Part shown: positions 53,761 through 63,658 of the stretch, piece by piece
Numbering within the stretch: the first letter of the stretch is position 1
Layout of the letters: every line of letters starts with the position of its first letter
From: Aliagarivorans taiwanensis DSM 22990
GTDB taxonomy: Bacteria; Pseudomonadota; Gammaproteobacteria; Enterobacterales; Celerinatantimonadaceae
Direction of reading: 5' to 3'
Length of the DNA stretch: 64,000 nt
Assembly: GCF_000429505.1 (NCBI RefSeq)
Contig: NZ_AUBZ01000017.1
Location: 46,934 to 110,933, forward strand
Notes under the pieces: model-generated
Seen by the model: the letters and a program-made list of their open reading frames with translations, nothing else
Told to the model about the DNA's origin: nothing
Databases searched by the model: none
Program-made: the position numbers and the translations under genes

Positions 53761-54224
53761 GACTCGACTTTGTAGATCACAAAGCCCCGCGCCTGATAGT
53801 TTTTCAAGGCGTGGGGATGGTCCAGATCGCAGGTGTGTAGCCACACTCGCAGGGCCTGCCACTCCCATGCACATTGCGCGCATAGCTCCAGAAACTTACC
53901 ACCTAATCCTTGGCCGATGAACTTGGGCTGCAGGCCGAAGTAGTGTACCTCTACGCTGTCATCGTCGTGTCTGAGTAGCTCGAAGTAGCCGATTTCCTCA
54001 CCATTGAGCATGCCAACAAAGGTGCGCAGGTTAGGCGCTTCGGCGTATTCTTGCCATTGCTGCTCGCTCCAGCTGAGTTTGTCCAACCACTGCCACGCCT
54101 CGCCGACTTGTTGATAAAGGCGGCGACTGTGGTGGGTTTGCTGCTGGGTGATTTCGCGGAGCTGAATATGCGAGTCGCGCTGCTGCGAGGGCGCGCTAAG
54201 TTGTTGAAGATAATAGATAGACAT
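53757..54224 (-). CDS. GNAT-family N-acetyltransferase
   Basis: 155 residues. The C-terminal GNAT fold includes NLRTFVGMLNGEEIGYFELL, the acetyl-CoA loop YFGLQPKFIGQGLGGKFLEL (motif A, Q-x-x-G-x-G/A) and DLDHPHALKNYQARGFVIYK (motif B). The substrate is unknown. Its ATG lies only eight bases past the T-run of the ppk1 terminator, and no Shine-Dalgarno is visible, so its expression signal is unclear. It converges with and slightly overlaps the peroxidase gene. Confidence 0.85.
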   Translation of the reverse strand: MSIYYLQQLSAPSQQRDSHIQLREITQQQTHHSRRLYQQVGEAWQWLDKLSWSEQQWQEYAEAPNLRTFVGMLNGEEIGYFELLRHDDDSVEVHYFGLQPKFIGQGLGGKFLELCAQCAWEWQALRVWLHTCDLDHPHALKNYQARGFVIYKVES

Positions 54225-54232
54225 AGTTGAAA

Positions 54233-54265
54233 AAAGTACTGCAACGGTTTGCGTTGCAGTACTTT
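54233..54265 (-). terminator. Terminator of ppk1
   Basis: A perfect 14-bp stem AAAGTACTGCAACG / CGTTGCAGTACTTT, five-base loop and six T on the minus strand, right after ppk1 and directly before the GNAT start codon. Confidence 0.9.
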
Positions 54266-54268
54266 CGC

Positions 54269-56344
54269 TTAGTCTTGAGCTTTAGTCAAAGGTTTCGCTT
54301 CCAGAGACTTGAGGTAGTCGTGGGTCCAAACCTGAGAGCGGATCTTACGGCGATTGCCGCGTTTAACGTACTTGTTGGATTGCTCGGCATCGATGATGCG
54401 CGCCTTGGTGGTATCGGAGAACTGCAGGTTCAGCAGGTCGATAATCACCTGTTTCAGGTCCTCATCGTAGATCGGTGTGCCCACTTCTACCCGCTCCTCG
54501 ATGTTACGGGTCATCAGATCGAAAGAGGCGATAAACACCTGATTCTCACCGCCATGATAGAAGTGAAAAACCCGCGGATGCTCCAAGAAGCGATCCACCA
54601 CCGAGATCACCTGGATATTGTCGCTGATACCGGGAAGCCCGGGCACCAGTGAGCACATACCGCGGATTATCATCTTGATCTTCACCCCGGCCTTGCTGGC
54701 CGCATACAGACGGTTCACGATGCCGCGATCCACCAAATTGTTGACCTTGATGGTGATGGCCGCCTTGTTGCCGGCATTGGCTTGGTTGATCTCGTAGTCA
54801 ATCAGGCTGAACATGCGGCGGCGGGTTTCGTTAGGCGACACAATCAAGTGCTGGAACTTAAAGCGGCGGTAGGGCTGGTCGATGAAGCGGAACACGTTCT
54901 CCACCTCTTGGCCGATCTCCTGATTTTTAGTGAACAGAGCGAAGTCGGTGTAGATCTTCGAGGTCTTCTCGTGGAAGTTACCGGTGCCCACATGGCTGTA
55001 GTAGACCGTCTCTCCGTCTTCTTTACGGGTGATCAACAGCAGCTTGGAGTGGACCTTCAAGGACGGTACGCCAAAGATAACCTTAACGCCGGCCTCTTGG
55101 AGGATCTGCGCCCAGGCAATGTTGGCATCTTCGTCAAAGCGCGCACGTAGCTCCACCACCACCGTGACACGCTTACCATTGTTGGCAGCATCAATCAGGG
55201 AGTTCATCAAGTGGGAATTTTTTGCAACCCGGTAGATGTTGATCTTGATGGATGAGACTTTCGGGTCAAACGAGGCCTGACGGATAAACTCTGTCAGGTA
55301 GCGGAACTTGTGGTACGGATAGTAAAGTAAAATGTCTTTATTGGTGATGGCCTCAAACACTGTCTGGAAGCTCTCAAAATAACGGCTATTCAAGGCCGGG
55401 ATTTTCGGGTTCTCCAGATATTTGCGGCCGACATTCGGGAAGCCAATAAAGTCTTTGAAGTTGTGGTAGCGACCGCCACCGACTACGTGATCGAGCTTAC
55501 TCATCTTGAGCATCTTACTGAGCTTGCGGACCATGCTATCGGGCATTTCCCGGTCATGAACAAAGCGCACTGGTTCTGCGGTAAGGCGTTGCTTCAAACC
55601 TTCAGACATCTTCTCCAGCAGGCCTTGGTCAACCTCGTCGGTGAGGTCATACTCTGCATCGCGGGTCATCTTGATGGAGTAGGCCGACACCGAATCAAAC
55701 TCATAAAAGCCGGTCAGCAAGTCCTCGAGGCAGAAGCGAATGATGTTGTCGAGGATGATCATCGTCTTCTTGGTTTTGCTGCCATCGCTGGGTAGCTGAA
55801 CAAAGCGGGGCAGGGCATCGGTTGGGATCTCAATCAGCAGATGCTGCTCTTTACTGCCCTTGAGCACCTCAACGGCTAGGTAGGTGTACTCGTCTTTTAA
55901 AAACTTAACCAGCTCGGTTTTCTTGTTCAGAACAATCGGGGTGATATGGCGCAGTACCTTGTCTTTAAAGTACTTTTTCAGCCACTTTTGCTGGTTGTCG
56001 CTCAGCTGGTCTTCGTTAATCAAGAAGATATTGCGGCGTGCTAACGCCAGCATGATGTCTTGATAGGTGGCGTCGAAGGCCTTGCCCAACTCCGCCAGTT
56101 TACTTTGGATCTGCTCAAGCAGTAGATTCGAGCCATCGTCGCGCTCGTGCATCTCGTTGAGCAGGATACGGCGTTTCACCGCGGCGACGCGGACCTTGTA
56201 AAACTCATCTTGGTTGTTGGAGAAGATACCCAGGAATCGCACCCGCTCGATAATTGGCACGTTGGTGTCTTGCGCTTCTTGCAGTACACGTTCATTGAAA
56301 GCGAGCCAGCTGAGCTCCTTTTCAATGTACAGAGGGTCACTCAT
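54269..56344 (-). CDS. ppk1: Polyphosphate kinase 1
   Basis: Makes long-chain polyphosphate reversibly from ATP; key to phosphate storage and stress survival. 691 residues, usual length. N-terminal ELSWLAFNERVLQEA, head domain, and C-terminal phospholipase-D-like catalytic domains with the conserved KVHSKLLLI and HVGTGNFHEKTSKIYTDFAL histidine segments, which include the autophosphorylated histidine. It follows the ACT-domain gene by 10 bp. Location inside a Pho-rich region fits its role, though no Pho box is seen directly upstream of this gene pair. Confidence 0.95.
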   Translation of the reverse strand: MSDPLYIEKELSWLAFNERVLQEAQDTNVPIIERVRFLGIFSNNQDEFYKVRVAAVKRRILLNEMHERDDGSNLLLEQIQSKLAELGKAFDATYQDIMLALARRNIFLINEDQLSDNQQKWLKKYFKDKVLRHITPIVLNKKTELVKFLKDEYTYLAVEVLKGSKEQHLLIEIPTDALPRFVQLPSDGSKTKKTMIILDNIIRFCLEDLLTGFYEFDSVSAYSIKMTRDAEYDLTDEVDQGLLEKMSEGLKQRLTAEPVRFVHDREMPDSMVRKLSKMLKMSKLDHVVGGGRYHNFKDFIGFPNVGRKYLENPKIPALNSRYFESFQTVFEAITNKDILLYYPYHKFRYLTEFIRQASFDPKVSSIKINIYRVAKNSHLMNSLIDAANNGKRVTVVVELRARFDEDANIAWAQILQEAGVKVIFGVPSLKVHSKLLLITRKEDGETVYYSHVGTGNFHEKTSKIYTDFALFTKNQEIGQEVENVFRFIDQPYRRFKFQHLIVSPNETRRRMFSLIDYEINQANAGNKAAITIKVNNLVDRGIVNRLYAASKAGVKIKMIIRGMCSLVPGLPGISDNIQVISVVDRFLEHPRVFHFYHGGENQVFIASFDLMTRNIEERVEVGTPIYDEDLKQVIIDLLNLQFSDTTKARIIDAEQSNKYVKRGNRRKIRSQVWTHDYLKSLEAKPLTKAQD

Positions 56345-56354
56345 GATGTCTCCT

Positions 56355-56879
56355 TTAGTTGGTAAAAGCGGGCTGAGATGAGGTTACATCTACCATCAAA
56401 TCATCAGCCAGTGCTTCGAGGCGCTCGGTGAGTTGGTCGATACCGCTCTCATCGAGTTCGGGCAGAGTGAGAGTGGCTTGAAACAGTTGGCCGCCCCAAT
56501 TGGGGGCTGGCGCCACGCCCGATTGGATCTTGTTGATGCTAATACCCATCGACAGCAATGCTTGAGTCACTTCCTGAACAATACCGGCGCGGTCGTTGGC
56601 GGTAATATTAAGGATGCACGGCTTACCTTCATCAGCGATGATCTCTTCGCTGGCTTCGACCACTTGCACATACAGATCGGCCAGTTGGCTTAGCTGCTCG
56701 CTTAGAGCGTCAACCTTTGCGGCTGGAACGGCAACTTCAACCATGCCTGCGAACTGTCCTGACAGGCGTTGCAGGCTACTTGCCAGCCAGTTACCTTGGT
56801 GCTGACTGACCAAGCTGGCAACCTGTTCCACGATGCCACAGCGATCCTTGCCGATTACGGTTAACACGAGATGTTTCAT
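56355..56879 (-). CDS. ACT-domain regulator, GcvR-like
   Basis: 174 residues when started at the ATG with AAAGGAG eight bases upstream (a longer frame adds 26 residues with no ribosome-binding site). Two ACT domains: MKHLVLTVIGKDRCGIVEQV (1-20) and ILNITANDRAGIVQEVTQAL (about 93-112), the arrangement of the glycine-cleavage regulator GcvR and its relatives. It may bind an amino acid and modulate a partner. It is directly upstream of ppk1, likely in one transcript, but no link between the two functions is known. Confidence 0.85.
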   Translation of the reverse strand: MKHLVLTVIGKDRCGIVEQVASLVSQHQGNWLASSLQRLSGQFAGMVEVAVPAAKVDALSEQLSQLADLYVQVVEASEEIIADEGKPCILNITANDRAGIVQEVTQALLSMGISINKIQSGVAPAPNWGGQLFQATLTLPELDESGIDQLTERLEALADDLMVDVTSSQPAFTN

Positions 56880-57174
56880 GATGACTCCTTTGTCTTTAGC
56901 GTGGTCTTGAGCTTGCATCGCAGAGCTTCTGTCCTTGACGTTATTAACTAACAACATATTATGCCAGAATAAGACCTGTAACGTCAGTCAGGACTGGCCT
57001 TACATTCTGTTTTTAAGGCACTCTACTAAATGGTTAATTTTACAGTAACAAATATGACTTATTTGTGAAAAGCGCCAGAGATTATGCTTGATTCGAGTGG
57101 GTTTTTTGCTCGCTTAGATTGATGGGTGACTTAATAGCCTAAAGTTGCGGCGAAACCAGCCATCTGAAACATTA

Positions 57175-57192
57175 CTGTCATAAAACTGCCAT
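57175..57192 (+). promoter_or_regulatory. Pho box of pstCAB-phoU
   Basis: CTGTCATAAAACTGCCAT: two heptamers 11 bp apart, one mismatch to the PhoB consensus, 38 bp before the pstC start codon. Confidence 0.88.
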
Positions 57193-57229
57193 ATACTTGC
57201 GGCGATACAATTTGGATTTCGAGGGACCT

Positions 57230-59443
57230 ATGACGCAATCAGTGTCATTTAAAAGTAGCGGCCAGCGATTACTTATGGACAAGTTAGCCCGCTACGGCGT
57301 TAGTGCCGGTGGCGTACTTGTGCTTATCGCGCTTCTGCTTATCTTTTTCTACTTGCTGTGGGTGGTTGCACCGGTGTTTTACGGTGCCAGCGTCAAACAT
57401 AAGCAATCTATACCGTTAGTCGACAATCACGCGACCGTGATGATCGGGGTCGAAGAGCAAAACGAAATCGCTTACCGCTTTAACATGGGCGGTGAACTGC
57501 GTTTCTTCGACCTCACCGAAGAGCAACGTTTCTTCCCCGCGCACCAACTGCCGATCCGGGTGACCGCTGCTGACCGCACCGTGCCAAGCCGCGGAATGGT
57601 GGCCTATGCCGATAGCTTTGGCCGGGTCTATGTAATGGCGCCCAAATTTAAGGTGACCTACCCCAACGACCAGCGTTTGATTACTCCCACGGTGGAGTAT
57701 CCGTTTGGTGAAGAAGGGGTAATGGTCGACCCCGAAGGCAAAGGCATTCGCCAACTGGCTTTTGAAGCCGGAGAGGGCGAGATGGCGGTGGCGGTAATTA
57801 CTACCGACGGCCGCGCGCTGCTGACCCGCCTCGAAGGTGAGGTGAACATGTTCACCGATGAGGTTGAGTGGAGCTCAGACAACGCGGTGATCCCAGGCTT
57901 ACCTGCCTTTGTCGACCAGATGCTGATTACTCCTGATCTGCGCCGTCTGTTTGTGCGCAGCGGTAACCGCTTGTCGACCTACGATATCTCGTCGATTGGC
58001 CGTATCCGCCTAATGTCGGTGGATTCTATCAACTACCAAGACGCCAACGTCACCGATGTGGCGCTGCTCACCGGTGCCAGCTCGCTGATTGTGGCCAACG
58101 ACAACGGCAAGATCACCCAGTGGTTTGAAGTGGCCAAAGACGGCAAGCGTCAGTTCACCCAAATTCGTGAGTTTGATGCCGAGTCGAGCGTCAACGAGAT
58201 TGCGGTGGAGTACTTCCGTAAGGGCTTTGCTGTTGCCACCGCCGATGGCTACATGGAGCTATTCCATACCACCGGTGGCAGCCGACTGCTTAAAGAAACA
58301 GTCGATGAAGGAAACACCTACACCTTGGCGTTTTCGCCGCGCGCCAATGGCCTGATTGCCCAAACCGGTAACTCACTGGAATTCTACAAGGTAAGCAACG
58401 AGCACCCCGAGGTGACGTGGAGCGCGCTATGGCAAAAGGTTTGGTATGAAGGCTACCCAGAGCCGCAGTTTGTTTGGCAATCCACCTCGGCCAGCGATGA
58501 ATTCGAGCCAAAACTTAGCCTGGTACCCATATCCTTCGGTACCGTAAAAGCGGCCTTCTACGCGATGTTGTTTGCCGTACCGATTGCCTTGGCGGGCGCT
58601 GTTTACACTGCGTACTTTATGTCAGCGCCCCTGCGTAAGATTGTGAAGCCGACGGTAGAGATTATGGAAGCCCTGCCAACGGTTATCTTGGGCTTCTTGG
58701 CTGGCCTGTGGCTGGCACCGCTGATTGAGGACAACCTGCCTGGCGTTATCGCCACCATGATATTGCTGCCTACCGGATTTATTGCCGCGGCCTATGGCTG
58801 GAGCAAGATGCCGAAAGCGATCCGTCAAAGCGTGCCAGAAGGTTGGGACGTGATGCTGCTGATCCCGGTGGTACTGTTCCTCGGTTGGTTCTCGTTTGCT
58901 ATCAGCCCCACATTGGAGCTATGGATGTTTGGCGGCGATGCCCGTCTGTACATCACCAACGAGCTGGGCATTAGCTTTGACCAACGCAACTCCTTGGTGG
59001 TGGGTTTGGCGATGGGCTTTGCGGTGATTCCGACCATCTACTCGATTGCCGAAGATGCGGTGTTCTCAGTGCCTAAGCACCTGAGTAATGGCTCGCTGGC
59101 GTTGGGCGCAACCCCATGGCAAACCCTGACTAAAGTGGTATTGCTGACAGCCAGCCCGGGTATCTTCTCGGCGGTCATGATGGGACTTGGCCGCGCGGTG
59201 GGTGAAACCATGATCGTATTGATGGCCACCGGTAATACCCCAGTAATGGATTGGAGCATCTTCCAGGGTATGCGCACGCTTTCGGCCAACATTGCGGTAG
59301 AGATGCCTGAATCTGAAGTGGGTAGTTCGCACTACCGGGTGTTGTTCTTGGCGGCATTTGTGCTGTTTGTCTTCACCTTTGTGTTCAATACGGTGGCTGA
59401 GTTCGTTCGTCAGCGACTACGCGATAAATACAGCTCACTGTAA
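57230..59443 (+). CDS. pstC: Phosphate ABC transporter permease PstC with large periplasmic domain
   Basis: Inner-membrane subunit of the Pst transporter. Started at the ATG following GAGGGA it has 737 residues, about twice the E. coli length. A first membrane helix (about 23-45) leads to a beta-rich, propeller-like periplasmic region (about 46-435), then six membrane helices (about 440-730) with the EAA loop near ALGATPWQTLTKVVLLTASPG. Such long PstC occurs in several marine gammaproteobacteria and pseudomonads. First gene of pstC-pstA-pstB-phoU. Confidence 0.93.
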   Translation: MTQSVSFKSSGQRLLMDKLARYGVSAGGVLVLIALLLIFFYLLWVVAPVFYGASVKHKQSIPLVDNHATVMIGVEEQNEIAYRFNMGGELRFFDLTEEQRFFPAHQLPIRVTAADRTVPSRGMVAYADSFGRVYVMAPKFKVTYPNDQRLITPTVEYPFGEEGVMVDPEGKGIRQLAFEAGEGEMAVAVITTDGRALLTRLEGEVNMFTDEVEWSSDNAVIPGLPAFVDQMLITPDLRRLFVRSGNRLSTYDISSIGRIRLMSVDSINYQDANVTDVALLTGASSLIVANDNGKITQWFEVAKDGKRQFTQIREFDAESSVNEIAVEYFRKGFAVATADGYMELFHTTGGSRLLKETVDEGNTYTLAFSPRANGLIAQTGNSLEFYKVSNEHPEVTWSALWQKVWYEGYPEPQFVWQSTSASDEFEPKLSLVPISFGTVKAAFYAMLFAVPIALAGAVYTAYFMSAPLRKIVKPTVEIMEALPTVILGFLAGLWLAPLIEDNLPGVIATMILLPTGFIAAAYGWSKMPKAIRQSVPEGWDVMLLIPVVLFLGWFSFAISPTLELWMFGGDARLYITNELGISFDQRNSLVVGLAMGFAVIPTIYSIAEDAVFSVPKHLSNGSLALGATPWQTLTKVVLLTASPGIFSAVMMGLGRAVGETMIVLMATGNTPVMDWSIFQGMRTLSANIAVEMPESEVGSSHYRVLFLAAFVLFVFTFVFNTVAEFVRQRLRDKYSSL

Positions 59444-59460
59444 AGAGGTCGGAATAAACA

Positions 59461-61116
59461 ATGAACAAATGGTTTAAATCAGGCGCGCCGTGGATCTGGA
59501 TGACCGCGGGCGCAGTGAGCATGAGTTTGGTGGCGGTAATCGGCCTGCTGTTGTTGATCGCCTCTCGCGGCTTGGTCTATTTCTGGCCCAGCCCAGTCTA
59601 CGAGCTGACCGTTGAGCAGTTTGGCGAGCGAGGAACAATTATCGGTGAGCGCTATGATCGCGAGCTGGTTCCCACCGAGCGTTTAACCGCACAAGGTATC
59701 GATATCCCAGAAGAGCAGGGCGATTTTGTAGAGCGTTTCCTGTTCAAGACCGGTAACCGAGAGTTTGTGCCACTGGATTTCCGTTGGATCTTGGAAACCG
59801 ACATCGTTGAAAGCACACAACCCAAAGACATTGTGGTGGTAGAACGCCTGACCAACGGTAACTTCTACGGCTATGTAGAGGCCTTGGTGCGAGATGGCGA
59901 AACCATCCCGCTGGCTGATGATCCTGAGCACGGTATCTTGTATGAGCTGTTGGCACGTTCGCGCGGGTTGTATGACCAATCAGAGCGACTGCTCAAGCGC
60001 GATATCGGTGGTGTGAACTACCAGCTAGAGCGTCTGCGTTTGCGTGAGCGCAAGTGGGAGATGAACGATAACCTGACTGAGGTGCGTGTTGCAGAGCTGG
60101 AAGAGCGCCGTGAACAGTTGCATGCCGACTACTTAGTGTTGGAAGAAGAACTGTTCGACCTGCGTCGCCAGGCCGGCCGCGACCAACTGATCATCCGCGA
60201 TATGCGCGGCGAGTCAGTGACCATTGGCTTCGACAAGATTGTTGATGTGTTCTTCCCCAACCAGATGCATTTGGGGCAGAAGATCGCGCACTGGTTCCAC
60301 CAACTCGGTAAGTTCATCGTGGATGACCCACGAGAAGCCAACACCGAGGGTGGAGTGTTCCCGGCGATCTTCGGTACCGTATTTATGGTGATGCTGATGG
60401 CGGTCATCGTGACTCCTCTGGGTGTGGTTGCGGCTATCTACCTGCACGAATATGCCGGTAACAATGCAGCGACCCGGATGATCCGTATTGCGGTGATCAA
60501 CCTCGCCGGTGTCCCCTCGATTGTTTACGGTGTGTTCGGCTTGGGCTTCTTTGTGTACATGCTCGGTGGCAGCATCGATGCGCTGTTCTACCCCGAGAGC
60601 CTGCCATCGCCAACCTTTGGCTCGCCCGGCGTGTTGTGGTCGGCATTGACACTGGCGATTCTGACCCTACCGGTGGTGATTGTTTCTACCGAAGAGGGCT
60701 TGTCACGTATCCCAAGCGCGGTGCGTCAGGGCTCGTTGGCACTGGGTGCCACTAAGTTTGAAACCCTGTGGCGAATCGTTATCCCGATGGCCAGCCCGGC
60801 GATTATGACCGGCCTGATCCTGGCTGTGGCACGCGCCGCTGGTGAGGTAGCGCCGCTGATGCTGGTAGGTGTCGTGAAACTGGCACCGACTTTGCCACTG
60901 GATGGAAACTTCCCGTATTTCCACCTGGAGCGTAAGTTTATGCACTTGGGCTTCCATATTTACGACGTTGGTTTCCAAAGCCCCAACGTTGAAGCAGCGC
61001 GACCACTGGTGTACGCCACTGCATTTTTATTGGTCACAGTGATTATCGGTTTGAACCTGGCGGCGATTTCGATTCGAAACCGTCTGCGTGAAAAGTTCAA
61101 AACCCTGGATCAATAA
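59461..61116 (+). CDS. pstA: Phosphate ABC transporter permease PstA with large periplasmic domain
   Basis: Partner of PstC (551 residues, also long). Helix 1 about 14-37, then a periplasmic insertion (about 38-285) including a charged coiled coil (about 165-240, RLRLRERKWEMNDNLTEVRV), then six helices with the EAA loop LALGATKFETLWRIVIPMASP (about 425-445). The insertions in PstC and PstA probably interact outside the membrane. Starts 17 bp after pstC. Confidence 0.93.
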   Translation: MNKWFKSGAPWIWMTAGAVSMSLVAVIGLLLLIASRGLVYFWPSPVYELTVEQFGERGTIIGERYDRELVPTERLTAQGIDIPEEQGDFVERFLFKTGNREFVPLDFRWILETDIVESTQPKDIVVVERLTNGNFYGYVEALVRDGETIPLADDPEHGILYELLARSRGLYDQSERLLKRDIGGVNYQLERLRLRERKWEMNDNLTEVRVAELEERREQLHADYLVLEEELFDLRRQAGRDQLIIRDMRGESVTIGFDKIVDVFFPNQMHLGQKIAHWFHQLGKFIVDDPREANTEGGVFPAIFGTVFMVMLMAVIVTPLGVVAAIYLHEYAGNNAATRMIRIAVINLAGVPSIVYGVFGLGFFVYMLGGSIDALFYPESLPSPTFGSPGVLWSALTLAILTLPVVIVSTEEGLSRIPSAVRQGSLALGATKFETLWRIVIPMASPAIMTGLILAVARAAGEVAPLMLVGVVKLAPTLPLDGNFPYFHLERKFMHLGFHIYDVGFQSPNVEAARPLVYATAFLLVTVIIGLNLAAISIRNRLREKFKTLDQ

Positions 61117-61140
61117 GTTAGCCAAATTTAAGGAAAAAAC

Positions 61141-61959
61141 ATGATTACTCTGAACACTGATAACAATCGTGAGACTGTGCTGGATTTGGCCAACTTAAGT
61201 GCCGAGCAAACCGCGCTGGAAGTGAAAAACCTCGACCTGTACTACGGCAGCAAGCAAGCGCTGTTTGATGTATCGATGAAGGTACCAAAAGGGCAGGTAA
61301 CCGCATTTATTGGCCCGTCGGGTTGTGGTAAGTCGACCTTGCTGCGTTGTATCAACCGGATGAATGACCTGGTGGATATCTGCCGCATTGAAGGCGAGAT
61401 CCAGCTGCACGGTCAAAACATCTATGACAAGAGCGTGGATGTAGCGGCGCTACGTCGCAACGTGGGCATGGTGTTTCAGCGCCCTAATCCCTTCCCGAAA
61501 TCAATCTACGAGAACGTGGTGTACGGCCTGCGTCTGCAAGGCATTAAGGACCGTCGCGTGCTTGACGAAGCGGTAGAACGCTCACTGCGTGGTGCTGCGC
61601 TGTGGGATGAGGTAAAAGATCGCCTTCATGAGAACGCCTTTGGCCTCTCAGGCGGTCAGCAGCAACGTTTGGTGATTGCCCGCGCCATCGCTATCGAACC
61701 AGAAGTGCTATTGCTCGATGAGCCCACGTCGGCGCTGGATCCGATCTCAACCCTTACTATTGAAGAGCTGATTAACGACCTAAAGAGCCGTTATACTGTA
61801 GTGATTGTTACCCACAATATGCAGCAGGCAGCGCGGGTGTCGGATCAAACAGCCTTTATGTACATGGGTAACCTGATTGAGTACGCCGACACCAATACCC
61901 TGTTTACGACGCCGTCGGAAAAGCAAACTGAAGACTATATTACTGGCCGCTACGGTTAA
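61141..61959 (+). CDS. pstB: Phosphate ABC transporter ATPase PstB
   Basis: Cytoplasmic ATPase of Pst, which also signals phosphate status to PhoR through PhoU. 272 residues: Walker [10 protein letters not shown] (about 58-66), Q-loop [16 protein letters not shown], signature LSGGQQQR (about 163-170), Walker [14 protein letters not shown], and switch His in VTHNMQQ. Has a short N-terminal extension before the conserved KNLDLYYG. Third gene of the operon. Confidence 0.96.
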   Translation: MITLNTDNNRETVLDLANLSAEQTALEVKNLDLYYGSKQALFDVSMKVPKGQVTAFIGPSGCGKSTLLRCINRMNDLVDICRIEGEIQLHGQNIYDKSVDVAALRRNVGMVFQRPNPFPKSIYENVVYGLRLQGIKDRRVLDEAVERSLRGAALWDEVKDRLHENAFGLSGGQQQRLVIARAIAIEPEVLLLDEPTSALDPISTLTIEELINDLKSRYTVVIVTHNMQQAARVSDQTAFMYMGNLIEYADTNTLFTTPSEKQTEDYITGRYG

Positions 61960-61975
61960 GCCTTAAGGAAGATTC

Positions 61976-62677
61976 ATGGACAAGTTAAATATTTCCAAGC
62001 ACATCTCTGGTCAATTCAATGCTGAGCTGGACCACGTGCGTAATCAAATTATGGCGATGGGCGGCTTGGTTGAAGAGCAGCTCAAAGATGCCATTCACTT
62101 GCTGAACAAGGCCGATCACGACCTTATAGAAAAGGTGATCGAGACTGACGGTAAGGTGAACGGCTTTGAGGTGCAAATTGACGAAGAGTGCACCCGCATC
62201 ATCGCTAAGCGTCAACCTGCGGCGAGCGACCTGCGCGTGGTGATGGCGATTATCAAAACCATCGCCGACTTAGAGCGTATCGGTGATGCTGCCGAGAAGA
62301 TTGCCCGTATGGTGCAGCGCCAGAACGATAAGCATAACAGCTCTCTGGCAAGCCTTGAGCACTTGGGGCTACGCGCAACCGCTATGTTGCGTGAGGTACT
62401 GGATGCCTTTGCCCGTATGGACGTAGATCTCGCATTTAAGGTGCACCGCGCCGACAAGAAAGTGGACAAAGAGTATGAGCGCTTTATTCGCGAGCAGATG
62501 ACCTACATGATGGAAGACCCGCGCTCCATCCCGCAGATCCTCGACGCAATTTCTGTAGCGCGCGACTTGGAGCGTGTGGGTGACCGCTGTCAGAACATCG
62601 CAGAGTATGTGATCTACTTTGTTCGCGGTAAAGACGTGCGCCACCTCGGCCGCGACGAGATCAAAGAGCTGCTGTAA
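61976..62677 (+). CDS. phoU: Phosphate signalling regulator PhoU
   Basis: Three-helix-bundle repeat protein (two PhoU domains, about 12-100 and 115-205) that keeps PhoR from activating PhoB when phosphate is ample and restrains Pst. Conserved acidic metal clusters [13 protein letters not shown] (about 101-113) and [14 protein letters not shown] (about 203-216) are intact. 233 residues, usual length. Last gene of the operon, 16 bp after pstB, ending at a strong terminator. Confidence 0.96.
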   Translation: MDKLNISKHISGQFNAELDHVRNQIMAMGGLVEEQLKDAIHLLNKADHDLIEKVIETDGKVNGFEVQIDEECTRIIAKRQPAASDLRVVMAIIKTIADLERIGDAAEKIARMVQRQNDKHNSSLASLEHLGLRATAMLREVLDAFARMDVDLAFKVHRADKKVDKEYERFIREQMTYMMEDPRSIPQILDAISVARDLERVGDRCQNIAEYVIYFVRGKDVRHLGRDEIKELL

Positions 62678-62713
62678 GGGCTGGGCACAGCCTTAAGTTG
62701 CTGCAAATGATAG

Positions 62714-62735
62714 GGAGGCTTCGGCCTCCTTTTTT
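62714..62735 (+). terminator. Terminator of the pst-phoU operon
   Basis: GGAGGC-TTCG-GCCTCC with six T: a stable UUCG-capped terminator 36 bp after phoU. Confidence 0.95.
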
Positions 62736-63658
62736 AATTCACTATAAGAGGCGACTAATCGCTTCGAATTCTTCTATAGCTTTTCCCAGTTGTTGCTCCA
62801 ATGCTACCCCTGCTGTTCGTTGTTTGCGATTTAACCCGATGAACTCCACCCACCTAGCGTGCTCATATTGCTGATAAAGGATGCCTCAAACCGGAAGCAA
62901 GCTGTGAGTTAAGTCACGCTAACTGTGCGTCTCGGTTCGGTGAATGCTCCACCTGCTGAGCGACAATTTCAAAAAGTGTGAAGTTGCGCAGGGGCAACCA
63001 ACTCGGACCAGTTTTGCCGTTATTTAACAAGTCAGCCTCAGATTAATTCGACTGTAGATTTAATCTCGCCATTCCTGCCACATGCTCTTACTTAATGGAG
63101 TTCCTCAGCAAGAAAATATTACTCGCCAATTCAGAGGGTTAACTACGCCCGCAGAGCATTTACAAGCGTTCAGTCTGAGCTGATTACATTAACGTTAAGG
63201 TTAAGTCGATTTCCAGTCAGCGGAATTTTGTAGAAAAAATGAAAATAAATTACAGAAAATTAATTACGGAATGAGTTTGGAAGAAGCTGAGATCCTATCC
63301 ATTACTTCGAATTTGTAGAGTAAATATACTATTTTATATTTTGCATATTTCGCTGTGACTGGTATAAAAAACAGCATCTTGAAGAAAAACATGAAACGAG
63401 CGTTTGAATTTTTCTTAAGATTTCCTGAGAAGGAAGAACAAAAATACAACAGCTAAGATAGCAATAAGGTTTCTGTACCCCTGCTTACACTTACAAAATA
63501 ATTTCAAGGCAGGTGCTGACCAAAGCAAGAGCCGGTTCGCTGGCTACATGGCCCAAGGGGATGGTCTCTCCTCTGTACCCTGACCACCCCGTCCGGCCTT
63601 TCAAGCGCAGCCTTAAGGCGCGCTACTTACTCTATCAGGCTGCGGTTAACGCCGTAGG
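62736..63658. other. Gene-poor, AT-rich region before an IS element
   Basis: Over 900 bp with no supportable gene; 63200-63500 is markedly AT-rich. A frame at 63264-63449 on the minus strand is probably chance, being made of AT-rich codons without a clear ribosome-binding site. From about 63510 composition switches to GC-rich and looks coding-like up to the IS boundary, perhaps the stub of an interrupted gene. Confidence 0.5.

Noticed and set aside
63264..63449. AT-rich minus-strand frame of 61 codons
   Set aside because: Phe/Lys/Tyr-rich composition follows from AT content; no ribosome-binding site or family resemblance.
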